From Catellatospora citrea (GTDB lineage Bacteria; Actinomycetota; Actinomycetes; Mycobacteriales; Micromonosporaceae): a stretch of 64,000 nucleotides of DNA. The notes under the pieces are model-generated. The model was given only the letters and a program-made list of their open reading frames with translations, searched no databases and had not been told where the DNA came from. The stretch is taken from contig NZ_RAPR01000001.1 in NCBI RefSeq assembly GCF_003610235.1, forward strand, positions 372,001 to 436,000, read 5' to 3'. The translations under genes and the position numbers were made by a program. This document shows positions 9,301-17,780 of this stretch, piece by piece (the stretch's first letter is position 1; each line of letters opens with the position of its first letter).

Positions 9301-12300
9301 GCGTTGTCGCGGTTCAACTTGGTGGTGAAGTAGACGGTGCCGTTGCTGGTCCGCTCGGCCTGCGTGCTCGTGACCTGGTGCCCGAGATCGTTGTAGGTGG
9401 CGGAGACGCGGGCACCGGCCGGGTCGAAGGTCTGCAGCAGCTCCCCGGCACGGTCGTAGGAGTAGTCCCACCGCGGTGCGGTCAGCGGACCGGTGCCGTC
9501 CGGGTCGGGCAGGGTCTTGCTCAGGAGCCGACCGAACAGGTCGTAGTCGTAGCTGGTCACCCGGCCCAGCGGGTCGGTGACCGTGGCCGGCTGGCCGTCG
9601 TCCTCGAACAGGGTCGTGGTGACGGGCGTGATCGCCGAGCCGCCCGGGGGCGTGTAGGACGGCTGCTGGACGAGGTGCGTCCGGCCCATGGCGTCGTAGG
9701 TCGTCGTGACGACCGCGCCGTCGCCGGCCCGGTTGTCGGTGACCTCGCCGAAGACGTTGCGGCCGAGCGTCTCCACCGGGGCGAAGTCGTCGGTGCGGAT
9801 GCCGTTCACCCACACGGTGCGCGGCGCATGCAGCGTGGTCCGCAGATGCCCGGCCGCGTCATAGGTGAAGCCGGTGCTCACGCCGTCCCGGCCGACGGTC
9901 TGCTTGATGAGGCCACGCGCGTCACGGGTGTGCGTGGTGGCCAGGGTGGCCGGGGTGCCGCCGGGGTTGTGGACGGTCTCGGTCAGCAGGTTGCTGGCGT
10001 TGTCGTAGCCGTAGGTCGTCTTCGCCGCCGCTTCGCCGGTCCGCGTGTACTGCACCGACACCCGCGACAGCGCGCCGCCCCAGCCGTTGGCCGGTTGGCT
10101 GTCACCGACCTTGACGTAGAGCGTCTTGGACGTCTGCAGGTAGCTGTCGACGCTGGCCACCACGTTGAGGCGGTTGGAGCCGTCGCGGATGTCCCGGGTC
10201 TCCCGGGCGACCTCGGTCCAGTTGGTGTTGTTCGAGCTGAACTGGACCAGGTACTGGTTGTCGATCTCCAGGTCGACCGTGCCGGTGACGGCGTCGGCCG
10301 GGAACACGAACTTGTAGACCACCGCCGCGGAGCCGTCGGAATACCTGCTGCCCGCGCCGTCGAGTTGCGATCCGCCCGCGCTGAACAGGTGCGCGCTCTC
10401 GCTGTTGCGCCCGGTGAGGAAGTGGAACCCGTTGGACCGGGTCTCGGCCGCGACGGATCCGTCCGGCGCGAAGGTGCGCACCGCCGTGCGTGCCACGCCG
10501 GCGGCGTCGATCGTCACCCGGTTGCGCAGCCCGGCGTCGTCGTAGTCGAAGTCCTGCGTGACCCCGTTGGGGCCGGTGACCCGGATGACCTTGCCGGCGT
10601 AGTCGTACTCGTAGGCGGCCAGCTGGGTGACCGAGGCGATCTCGCCCTGGGCGTCGCGGCGCACCCGCTTCTCCGTCGCGACCAGGCCGTCGGTGTGGTA
10701 CGTGTACGCCGTCTCGCGTCCGATCGCGTCCACGACCGTGGCCAGCTGACCGGAGGGGTCGTAGGCCCGGGACTCGATGACGAGCTGGGTCGCGAGTGGG
10801 TTGACGGGGTCGACTCCGGCGCCGATCGCGATGGTCTCGGTCAGCCGCCGCGCGTCGTCGTAGCGGTATTCGGTGATCAGGCCGTTCGGCTTCGTGATCT
10901 TCGAGACGTCTCCGGCGGTGTTCCACTCCCGGGTCTCAGTCTTGGTGTCCGGCGTGGTGATCGACGTGGGACGGCCCGCCGGGTCGTAGTCGTAGGTCCA
11001 CACCCGGGACGGGTCGGCGCCGGTGAAGTCGGCGACCGTCTTGGTGTGCAGCCGGCCCGACTCGTTGTAGGTGTAGGTGGTCTTGGGCGTGTGCAGGACG
11101 CTGGTGATCGGGTTCTGGACACCAGGCGACGTCTCGACGGTCACCCACGAGGCGTCGTTGTACTCCGTCAGCCAGGTGCCGTAGGTGACCGTGGTCCCGT
11201 TCTCCACGGCGCTGTCGGTGCGGCCCACGCTGCGGCCGAGCAGGTCGTACGTGTAGTCGGTGGCCATGCCCAGCGGGCTCACCGAGCGGGTCAGGTCGCC
11301 ACGGGAGTTGTAGGAGTAGTCGACCGTGCCGCCCAGCGGGTTGACGTACCGCTCGACGAGCCCGGCCGGCACGAGGCCGCCGCCGGTCGCCGATTCGGTG
11401 CCGTCGGTGTAGGTGTACTGCTCGACGGGAACGGTGGGTGATCCCGCGGGCAGCGGGTGGGTCACCCTGGTGGTGCGGCCGCTGGTGTCCAGCTCGAAGA
11501 CGATGCGGTTCTTAGGATCGCTGTCCCATGCGGTGCGGGTGCCCGAACGCCAGACGACGCGGTCGTTGCGCGGGTCGAGCGGATCGGCGGCGTTGAGGTA
11601 GTAGCCGAAGCTCTGCCAACGCCACAGGCCGCCCTGGTAGAGGCCCTCCCAGGTGACGTTGCCCCGGGCGTCGCGCGACAGGCTCTTCGGCCGGCCGTTG
11701 GCGTCGGTGTACTCGGTGACGAAGCCGTTGGCGTCGTATTCCCACTGCTCGGTGCCGTCTCCGGTGGCCCGTGACATCAGCCGACCGCCGTGTTCGGCGT
11801 CGTAGGTGTAGGTGACCTTGTCACGTCCCGTGGACGACAGCGCCACCGTGCGCGTGCCGTCGCCGAGGATCGGCTGCTCGACGGTCCAGGTCGCGCCGTG
11901 GCGGTCACGGACCGTGTTGACTCGTCCGGACGAGCTGTCGTATGTCACGTCGCTGGACACGTAGGTGTTCGGCTCGATGACCTTGTTCATCCGGCTGGTG
12001 GCCACGCGCGCCGCGTAGTGGGCGGACACCTGCAGCGGGCCCAGCGCGTGGCGGTAGAGCGCGACCTCGTCGATCTGCCCGGTGAACGGGAAGTATCCGG
12101 TTCCGGCGGCCGCCCAGTTGGGCGTGTAGCCGGTGCCGATCGACGCCTTGCTCATGTCCCCCCGGAATGCCGGGGCGTTGAGGACCTGGCCGATGCGTAC
12201 GCCGTCGAGGTAGACGTCCTGCTTGTCGACGTTCACGGTCAGCACGACATGGTGCCAAGCGCCGTTGTCGACGCGGGCGGTCGAGACGACCTGGGTGTTG

Positions 12301-15300
12301 TTGCTGGTCGACCAGACCTTGCCGTGGAGTTTGCCGTCGGTGCCCACATACAGCGCCGGGCTCCACCGGGCGGGGGTCTGGTTGAGCGAGGTGTTCTGCT
12401 CGCCGTAGAGCACGCCGGTCTTGCCGCTGGCGGCCTTGAACCACATCTCGACGGAGAAGCCCATGGTGGTGGTGAGCAGGTTGTCCGGCGGCAGCATGCG
12501 TGACGTGCCGGTGAACGAGGCGGCCTTGTCCGTGGTGCCGGCGAGCGCGCCGGTCTGGCCGAGCGTCACGCCGGTGTACGCGCCGTCGAACTCGCCCGGC
12601 TTGCGGGCGACGATGTTGGTCGCCTTGCCGCCGCTCGTCTCGTTCATCGGGTAGTAGGCGACCGGGTTGTCGTCGATGACGACCGAGCGGTAGTGGGAAG
12701 CGGACTCGTACTGGTACTGCTGGCATGCGGTCGACGACATCGGCCCGCACACCTTCTGCAGCTGGTTGCCGCTGTAGGTGTAGGTCCACGTCGGCTGGGC
12801 CGCGCCGGCGACCGGCGCGTTGGCCTTGACCGTGGTGACCCGCCCGTCGGTCCAGGTCAGGTCCAGCGTCCGGGAGCTGGTGAGGTCCTTGATCTGGGTG
12901 ACCCGGCCGTTGGTGTAGGTGTACTGCTGCTGGCGGCCGTCGGCGTCGGTCACCGAGGTGAGCCGCCCGAGGTCGCTGAAGACCCGCTTCTCACCGGTGG
13001 CGTCGCGCAGGGTCCAGTCGGCGGTGCCGCGCTTGAGTGTCACGGCGAAGCCGGGTGGCGGCGCGTAGCTGCCGTCGGGGTTGCGGCCGAAGCGGACCTG
13101 CTGGCCGGTGGGCAGCGTGACCACGACGTTGCCGGAGCCGTCGGGGTCGTTGGTGATGCGCTGGTTGAGTGGGGTGGACCAGCCTGCGCCGAAGGCGCCG
13201 TCGTTGCCCATCACCTCGAACTCGTAGACGCGTGCCGCCGTGTTGGTGGTCTGCGTCGGGGTGGTGATGTTGAGTTTGACGAAGCGGGCCGACGTGGCAC
13301 TGATCGTCGTGGTCGTGACGTTGGCGGTGTTGTTGGTGACGGTCGCGGCCGTGGTCCAGGTGGTGCCGTCGGTGGATACCTGGAAGTTGAAGTTCTTCGT
13401 GTTGAGCGTGGCCGCTTCGCCGCCTGCGCCGGCGTGCCGGACCACGAAGGACCGTACCGTCTGTACACCTCCAAGATCGACTTGGAGCCAGGTGGGAGCG
13501 GTCGAGGAACACCACTTGTCGGTCAGCCCGCCGGACACGCTGCCGTTGAACGCCTGCGCCGGCGGCTCATTGGCCGAGCACGTCACCGACGATATGCCGG
13601 CTTTGCCGAGCGCGAGGTTGTAGTCGGCGCCGTTACCGCGGAAGTCCTGGGAATTGTAGGTGCGGCGGATCTCCAGCGGGGGCCCCACCGCCGGGATCGA
13701 CGCGTCGACCGTCTCCGTCGAGAAGTTGCCGACCTGCGGGTTGACACCGCTGATGTCGGGGTTCTCCGGAGCCGCGGCGAGGTGGCTGGTGATCTCAGGC
13801 TGTGGCACCACCGGCGTGACGGCATACGGCCCCTGCAGGTAGCTCATGTTCTGCTCGTCCCACACCGCGACGCGCCAGAACGAGGTCTTGCCCCAGGTGA
13901 ACTTGTTCGGCGGCACCCGCCAGGTCGACGAGCTGATCCAGCCACTGTTCTGGCAGTCGACCAACGCCGAGGGCGTGCCGTTGCACGCCTCGAAGTAGTA
14001 CCAGGGTCCGCCTGGCGCGAGGTCGGCGTCGTAGTACTGCGCCCAGAGCGTGGGTGTCAGGGTGTCGACCTGCGCGTTGTTCGCCGGGAAGATCGACACG
14101 ATCTCCGGTGTCGCCTCGGGTAGCACCCGGAAGGAGACCGACCCCTTGGTCACGCCCCAGTAGCTGAAGGGCTGCTGGTCGGCGGTGCCCTTTCTCATGT
14201 CCAGTTCGATGGTGTAGTCGCCCGCCGGCAGCGGGCCGGCGATCACCGGGAAGTAGCCTGAGGTCAGGGGCATGACGTCGTGGTTGATGCCGCCGACGCT
14301 CGTCTCCACGAGGGTTCCGGCGCTGTTGCGGACGTAGCCCCAGAGGTTGTAGTTGCCGTCCTTCGGCCAGACGTTGTAGCCGAGGTTGGTCACCTTGACG
14401 TCGAGGAAGCCGTAGTTCGACGGCGTCACCGGCGGATCGAACTGCGTGCTGGGCAGCGAGTAGGCCGCACCGTCGATGCTGTAGGTCACATCGAGGAAGG
14501 GACCTTCGGCGCCGGTCTCACCCGACTTGAAGAGCTTCTCGGCGTTGTTGTCGGTGTTCGAGGCGCGCAGCGTGAAGCCGTACCACCCGTGCAGGAAGTC
14601 CATCTGCTGCCTGAACCGGGCCGGGTCGATCGGGATGTCCTCGCGGCCGGCGGGCTTGCTGGTGCAGTTGCCACCGCGGTTGAAGGACTTCTGGCCGATG
14701 GGGCTCGACTCGTAGGCCGGACCCGGCCAGTTCCTGGCCGCCGTCTCGTACTGCAGCCAGTTCTGCGTCACGTTGTGGACATAGAGGGTCGCGTTGGTGC
14801 AGGAGCGCGCCCAGGTCTGGTGCAGGACCAGCGACGCGCCCACGATGTACTTCTGCGACAGCGGGTCGGCGGTCTGGAAGCTGATGTAGGACGCCGACTT
14901 CTCGACGCCGCCGTTGTAGGTGCCGACCTTCAGGAACGACTCACCGCCGTTGTCACGGTTGGCGAAGTCCTTGCTGGACACGAAGGTGTCCTGGAAGCGG
15001 GTCTCGCGCACCGACAGCGGCGGGTCCACCGTCACCGGGAAGCGCCGCTCGGGGTCGTTGAGCCAGGCCTTGTCGAGCGTCAGCTCGAGCACCCAGCGAC
15101 CGTCCTGCTCCAGCAGCCGGTAGGTCACGCCGTTGGACCGCTTGCCCTGGCCGGTCTTGGGATCGGGGGTCGCGTCGAACATGAAGCCCGGCGGAATGTA
15201 CGCGCGCTCCTCCCCCTTGGCGTCTTTGAAGATGATCCGGCCGCCGTCGAGCAGAGTCGGGGTCAGACCGCGCAGTTCGAGCGGGAAACGCCAGGTCGTC

Positions 15301-16169
15301 GGCGACGCGACGGAATCAAGGATGATCTTGTCTTTGAAGCCGGTCGGAGTCGCTTCGAGGATCAGGTCAGCGCCTGGCGCGAGGTCGTCGTAGCGGGCCT
15401 CCGCCCCCGACGTCGCCGCGGCGGCGTTGACGGCGTTCTCGACACCGAACGCGACCTCGACGTCCCCCATCGACAGCGCGGCCAGCCGCGGATCCGCGGC
15501 AGTCGGGCCGAACGACGTCTTGACGGCGGCACGCGGCTCGAAACGGCCACCCGCACCCTTCGCCAGAGAGGTATCGATGGGAACCATCGCCCCGGCGGCG
15601 TTCTTCGCGAACGTCGGCGAGCTGAAGAACCGCGCCGTCTGCGTGCCGTCGGGGTTCTTGAACTGCGTCGACAGCTCAGCGCGCTCGCTCACCACTTCGG
15701 TGGACTTGCCCTCGACGAAACCCTGCGCCTCGGGCTGGCTCAGCGTCGCCGTCTGGACCTGCTTGGCACCCTTGGCACCCGGCGGCTGCGGGACCGGGAT
15801 CGTGCCGGGTGGGCAGCCGATGCACTGGGCCTTGGCCTTCTCCGGTTCGGGGTAGCGCTTCTGCTTACCGACGACGTTCTTGGCACCCGGCGGCAGCGTC
15901 GGGTCGCCGGAGGGCACGGAGCCCGGGGCGTTCGTCTGGGACGCCGCCACCTCGTGCTCGCGTCCGGCAGCCGAGCCCGTCTGCTGACGCGGCCGCACCG
16001 CAGATCCGCCCGGCGTATCCGGTTCCGCGGCCGACACCGGCGGCGGACCGGCGACCAGGAGGGTGGCCGCGACCGAAGCCGCGAGCAGCGACGCCAGTGC
16101 TCTACGCCAGGCGGGTCGGCGTGACTTGCCACCGAAAACGAACGCAGGCGTGCGCAAGCCACTGTCCAT
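6345..16169 (-). CDS. Giant secreted RHS/YD-repeat protein with C-terminal nuclease-like toxin domain
   Basis: 3274 residues from ATG 16169, chosen because it has a GGGGAGA ribosome site and a signal peptide (basic start, ALASLLAASVAATLLVAG, then AxA cleavage). An upstream in-frame ATG at 16289 would bury the signal. Approximate order: low-complexity region; DNRLRE-like domain at residues 390-560; immunoglobulin-like linkers; F5/8-type (discoidin) domain at 855-990; LamG-type lectin domain at 1175-1375; YD repeats at 1420-2920, interrupted by a beta-sandwich near 1910-2045; RHS core end (YDPGLASFSSRD, then NRYAYGNANP) at about 2890-2935; and a ~338-residue variable tip. The last ~100 residues carry GPDF followed by EVELTT, a D-x(n)-E-x-E pattern like PD-(D/E)xK nucleases. 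RHS shells encase and deliver such tips to rivals. Confidence 0.9.
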   Translation of the reverse strand: MDSGLRTPAFVFGGKSRRPAWRRALASLLAASVAATLLVAGPPPVSAAEPDTPGGSAVRPRQQTGSAAGREHEVAASQTNAPGSVPSGDPTLPPGAKNVVGKQKRYPEPEKAKAQCIGCPPGTIPVPQPPGAKGAKQVQTATLSQPEAQGFVEGKSTEVVSERAELSTQFKNPDGTQTARFFSSPTFAKNAAGAMVPIDTSLAKGAGGRFEPRAAVKTSFGPTAADPRLAALSMGDVEVAFGVENAVNAAAATSGAEARYDDLAPGADLILEATPTGFKDKIILDSVASPTTWRFPLELRGLTPTLLDGGRIIFKDAKGEERAYIPPGFMFDATPDPKTGQGKRSNGVTYRLLEQDGRWVLELTLDKAWLNDPERRFPVTVDPPLSVRETRFQDTFVSSKDFANRDNGGESFLKVGTYNGGVEKSASYISFQTADPLSQKYIVGASLVLHQTWARSCTNATLYVHNVTQNWLQYETAARNWPGPAYESSPIGQKSFNRGGNCTSKPAGREDIPIDPARFRQQMDFLHGWYGFTLRASNTDNNAEKLFKSGETGAEGPFLDVTYSIDGAAYSLPSTQFDPPVTPSNYGFLDVKVTNLGYNVWPKDGNYNLWGYVRNSAGTLVETSVGGINHDVMPLTSGYFPVIAGPLPAGDYTIELDMRKGTADQQPFSYWGVTKGSVSFRVLPEATPEIVSIFPANNAQVDTLTPTLWAQYYDADLAPGGPWYYFEACNGTPSALVDCQNSGWISSSTWRVPPNKFTWGKTSFWRVAVWDEQNMSYLQGPYAVTPVVPQPEITSHLAAAPENPDISGVNPQVGNFSTETVDASIPAVGPPLEIRRTYNSQDFRGNGADYNLALGKAGISSVTCSANEPPAQAFNGSVSGGLTDKWCSSTAPTWLQVDLGGVQTVRSFVVRHAGAGGEAATLNTKNFNFQVSTDGTTWTTAATVTNNTANVTTTTISATSARFVKLNITTPTQTTNTAARVYEFEVMGNDGAFGAGWSTPLNQRITNDPDGSGNVVVTLPTGQQVRFGRNPDGSYAPPPGFAVTLKRGTADWTLRDATGEKRVFSDLGRLTSVTDADGRQQQYTYTNGRVTQIKDLTSSRTLDLTWTDGRVTTVKANAPVAGAAQPTWTYTYSGNQLQKVCGPMSSTACQQYQYESASHYRSVVIDDNPVAYYPMNETSGGKATNIVARKPGEFDGAYTGVTLGQTGALAGTTDKAASFTGTSRMLPPDNLLTTTMGFSVEMWFKAASGKTGVLYGEQNTSLNQTPARWSPALYVGTDGKLHGKVWSTSNNTQVVSTARVDNGAWHHVVLTVNVDKQDVYLDGVRIGQVLNAPAFRGDMSKASIGTGYTPNWAAAGTGYFPFTGQIDEVALYRHALGPLQVSAHYAARVATSRMNKVIEPNTYVSSDVTYDSSSGRVNTVRDRHGATWTVEQPILGDGTRTVALSSTGRDKVTYTYDAEHGGRLMSRATGDGTEQWEYDANGFVTEYTDANGRPKSLSRDARGNVTWEGLYQGGLWRWQSFGYYLNAADPLDPRNDRVVWRSGTRTAWDSDPKNRIVFELDTSGRTTRVTHPLPAGSPTVPVEQYTYTDGTESATGGGLVPAGLVERYVNPLGGTVDYSYNSRGDLTRSVSPLGMATDYTYDLLGRSVGRTDSAVENGTTVTYGTWLTEYNDASWVTVETSPGVQNPITSVLHTPKTTYTYNESGRLHTKTVADFTGADPSRVWTYDYDPAGRPTSITTPDTKTETREWNTAGDVSKITKPNGLITEYRYDDARRLTETIAIGAGVDPVNPLATQLVIESRAYDPSGQLATVVDAIGRETAYTYHTDGLVATEKRVRRDAQGEIASVTQLAAYEYDYAGKVIRVTGPNGVTQDFDYDDAGLRNRVTIDAAGVARTAVRTFAPDGSVAAETRSNGFHFLTGRNSESAHLFSAGGSQLDGAGSRYSDGSAAVVYKFVFPADAVTGTVDLEIDNQYLVQFSSNNTNWTEVARETRDIRDGSNRLNVVASVDSYLQTSKTLYVKVGDSQPANGWGGALSRVSVQYTRTGEAAAKTTYGYDNASNLLTETVHNPGGTPATLATTHTRDARGLIKQTVGRDGVSTGFTYDAAGHLRTTLHAPRTVWVNGIRTDDFAPVETLGRNVFGEVTDNRAGDGAVVTTTYDAMGRTHLVQQPSYTPPGGSAITPVTTTLFEDDGQPATVTDPLGRVTSYDYDLFGRLLSKTLPDPDGTGPLTAPRWDYSYDRAGELLQTFDPAGARVSATYNDLGHQVTSTQAERTSNGTVYFTTKLNRDNAGLLTSVESPLGHLTVTDVNKAGETTKITDATGLVTESRYDAQGRLTAELTGAIGTSYRYDAAGRMIAVSDHTVTAGVLQPALRTQTATYDGADRPVKRVSAEGRVTDYAYDAGGNLTSTTQRSDQAVPATAINVKQGFDASGRRTRLIDGNLNVINFVYNSWGALTSFREPDLGGDPSLRTWTNVYDAAGQQVSSTAPGGVTRTRTFDDLGRMLSETGAGAEAATTGRTTAYDALGRVTNVSDPAGDQTYAYNDRGLLTRSTGADGETTYTYDDDGNLRTRVGAAGTGTFTYDDADRLKTAADPVTGNTLTYQYVTTTGLPESISYGTGKPSRGFQHDNLGRLTQDTIKNSSGGVVLSTAYGYDRDDLVTSRDTTGYLGAATNAYGYDGVGRLKSWTKSGTTVTYGYDLASNRTSTTTSAGTRTSTFDARNRLVSATGGGQPDLANTWSPRGTLVSTTIGTAQTQYSSDAFDQPVVATAGSSTVTYSYDALDRLTKRNGAALTYADLTNNPVTVPTGTGQATTFRAPDGSAIADKHGTGTGRLVIADQLRADTVAAIAPDTGAAVASRSYDPDGVVTQSSGDFASGFQGGWVEPSTGQVNAHARWYDPGLASFSSRDSVDLGPDPLPQINRYAYGNANPTTFNDPTGQCPVCAIPLWQLALWAVAAIGTYAVVDHWAKSGAAEDAIRSLYALGNAAVTSTLDGLRAMGMNAYEALREIQVKFSNNAQVQAITNGIVGTPAVTIPTPTVTTPALPAPTITLPAVGSTITNSVPPSISLLPAGQLLQNSITVSAAITVPSILIVNADGTEVATAATAATVVTEAAMGMVDTSDPSKCDSDPETNRLRAALKAVVEAAAEEVIAGGLAGVDALMTDNQRNKLAALRATGNAKDASDADFLESLFRGNRIHVAVRDILLARFPKQFRYRSGGKNNAGPDFPHRSGLEVELTTPGEVPAHSRRDKKLKEKGLKPLWEGCVFALYNMPTS

Positions 16170-16787
16170 GACGGACTCTCCCCGTTGCCCCCGTGCACGC
16201 CGCTGCGCGCAACGCGCAGATGGTGCCACACGCGCGGCATCCCAACAAGACCCCTTGCTCCGGTGAGCGGCAATGGATGTCCCGGGCACCGCATTGCACC
16301 TGTCCCGACCGGCGGCAACACCGTTCGAATGGGTTCAGAAGATCGGTTCGACCCACATGTTGCGATAGCGCACGTTCGCGCCCGGATAGCCACGGTTCTG
16401 CCGCCGGATTGACGGTCTCCATTCGAATACGAGACAACAGAAAAGGCGTTCTCGTGTTCTCATATGGAAGCCACGGGGAGGGGCATACTGTGTCATCACC
16501 AAGGACGCTCGCTGCCGAGCGACAGTGCACCGCATATGCGGCATTCGGCATCGCCATGCCTGATCGAATGCGGTTCGCCCGCGACGTCACAGGCGTGAGC
16601 CCGTCGCGCAGGTCACGGGAGCCCCGCAGTTCGACGGCCAAGACGCCGACACGTCAAGCAGCACTTCGTCCCTTTTGGATGGACTTGCTCAGCAATTGAC
16701 CAGCACCCCCGTTCCGGCACCAGCTGTCAGGGCAATCCGTCCTGCGCGCCCTCTCCCGGCGCTCACCCCTTCAGATGGAGATGAAAA
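16170..16787. other. Divergent intergenic region between the RHS and lectin-like genes
   Basis: 618 bases separate two divergent secreted-protein genes, so promoters for both should lie here. I see no clear -35/-10 pair, gene or RNA. A loosely symmetrical AT-richer stretch around 16421-16480 (GAATACGAGA and TCTCGTGTTC) is the only notable feature and may be an operator. Confidence 0.4.
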
Positions 16788-17561
16788 ATGAACAAGTCCA
16801 GGCTCCTCGCGGCCGTGGCGTTCGGTGCCGCGATCGCCGTGTCGACGGCCGGCGGGGCGCAGGCCGTCTTCTACTACGAGGCGCGTTACCAGGGCACCAT
16901 GTCGTCGGCCACGACGGTCGTCGACACCTCTGGCAACCTCAACGACGGCACCGTCGGATCCGCCAACGGCGGCGCCGTCACCTCCGTCATCGACGCCGGT
17001 TCGACCAACCCCTACCTGCACTTCAGCGGCAACGCGTGCGCGAGCCCGGGTTCTTGTGAGCAGTCCAGGATCGTCCCGGCGGTGTCCAGTACCCTGATCC
17101 CCAACAGCTCCGGCTCAGGCACGTTCGCGTTCGGCGCCAGCGTCCGCATCCACAACGGCGTCGTCGACCCCCTCGCCGGCATGAACGTCTTCCAGTACGG
17201 CTTCGCCGTGGCCGGCGCATCGCAGTGGAAGCTACAGGTCGACAAGCTCACCCCGAGCTGCCGCTGGGCGGACGGCACCAACGAGGTGCTGCTCAAGGCC
17301 ACCGGATACACCCTGCCCGACAACACCTGGGTCAAGATGAAGTGCTCGCGCCTGTCCGCGACCAGCTTCGAGCTGCGCGTCACCGACCCGGCCACCGGCA
17401 CGCTGCTGACCCCCGCGGTCACCACCACCGCCACCATGGGCGCGATCGTGCCCACCGGCAGCGCGACGATCGGCGCCAAGACCATCAACAGCGCCAAGCA
17501 GGACGCCGACACCGACCAGTTCCGCGGCGACATGGACGACATCTTCTTCCACCGCGACTAA
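16788..17561 (+). CDS. Secreted concanavalin/LamG-like beta-sandwich protein
   Basis: 257 residues with a classic signal peptide (MNKSRLLAAVAFGAAIAVST, cleavage after AQA). The mature part has alternating beta strands with a LamG-like plan: DTSGNLNDGTVG near the N-terminus, NPYLHFSG, a mid-region FAFGASVRIH, a W in QWKLQVDK, and a closing strand FRGDMDDIFFHRD. Two pairs of cysteines (CASPGSC and C..C around WVKMKC) probably form disulfides. Such secreted lectin-fold proteins bind polysaccharide or cell wall, but no catalytic residues are seen. It is divergent from the RHS gene and is followed by a strong terminator. Confidence 0.8.
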   Translation: MNKSRLLAAVAFGAAIAVSTAGGAQAVFYYEARYQGTMSSATTVVDTSGNLNDGTVGSANGGAVTSVIDAGSTNPYLHFSGNACASPGSCEQSRIVPAVSSTLIPNSSGSGTFAFGASVRIHNGVVDPLAGMNVFQYGFAVAGASQWKLQVDKLTPSCRWADGTNEVLLKATGYTLPDNTWVKMKCSRLSATSFELRVTDPATGTLLTPAVTTTATMGAIVPTGSATIGAKTINSAKQDADTDQFRGDMDDIFFHRD

Positions 17562-17571
17562 GCGACGCACC

Positions 17572-17604
17572 CACCGCTGCCCGCCACCCCGGCGGGCAGC
17601 GGTG
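17572..17604 (+). terminator. Terminator hairpin of the lectin-like gene
   Basis: CACCGCTGCCCGCC at 17572-17585 pairs perfectly with GGCGGGCAGCGGTG at 17591-17604 around a five-base loop (ACCCC). It starts 10 bases after the stop codon. No T-tract follows. Confidence 0.8.
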
Positions 17605-17623
17605 CACCACGACGAACGGGCAG

Positions 17624-17684
17624 GCAGCAGCCGCTTTGCCGGTATCTGGGCTCGGCGACCAGATATCGAGTAAGCGGCTGCTGC
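17624..17684. repeat. Nested inverted repeat (hairpin within a hairpin)
   Basis: GCAGCAGCCGCTT at 17624-17636 pairs with AAGCGGCTGCTGC at 17672-17684, and inside it TATCTGG at 17643-17649 pairs with CCAGATA at 17659-17665. It lies between the lectin-like gene's terminator and the convergent cyclodeaminase gene. It may be the terminator of that minus-strand operon, a small structured RNA or a recombination site; the sequence does not decide. Confidence 0.6.
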
Positions 17685-17780
17685 TGAGCAACGCGCTACG
17701 AATCCGCCGGACTCGGCTGTTCGGATGCCAGTCGATCGCTCGCTGCCCGGGCGTGCAGGCGGTCCGGGCGAGTCCCTCCC

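Noticed and set aside
9378..11441. Long plus-strand open frame (687 codons) inside the RHS gene, with similar ones at 14280-16124, 11790-12503 and 12693-14123
   Set aside because: Antisense shadows of a repetitive high-GC gene; the sequence is Val/Gly/Arg-rich and lacks domains, while the minus-strand frame has clear YD repeats.
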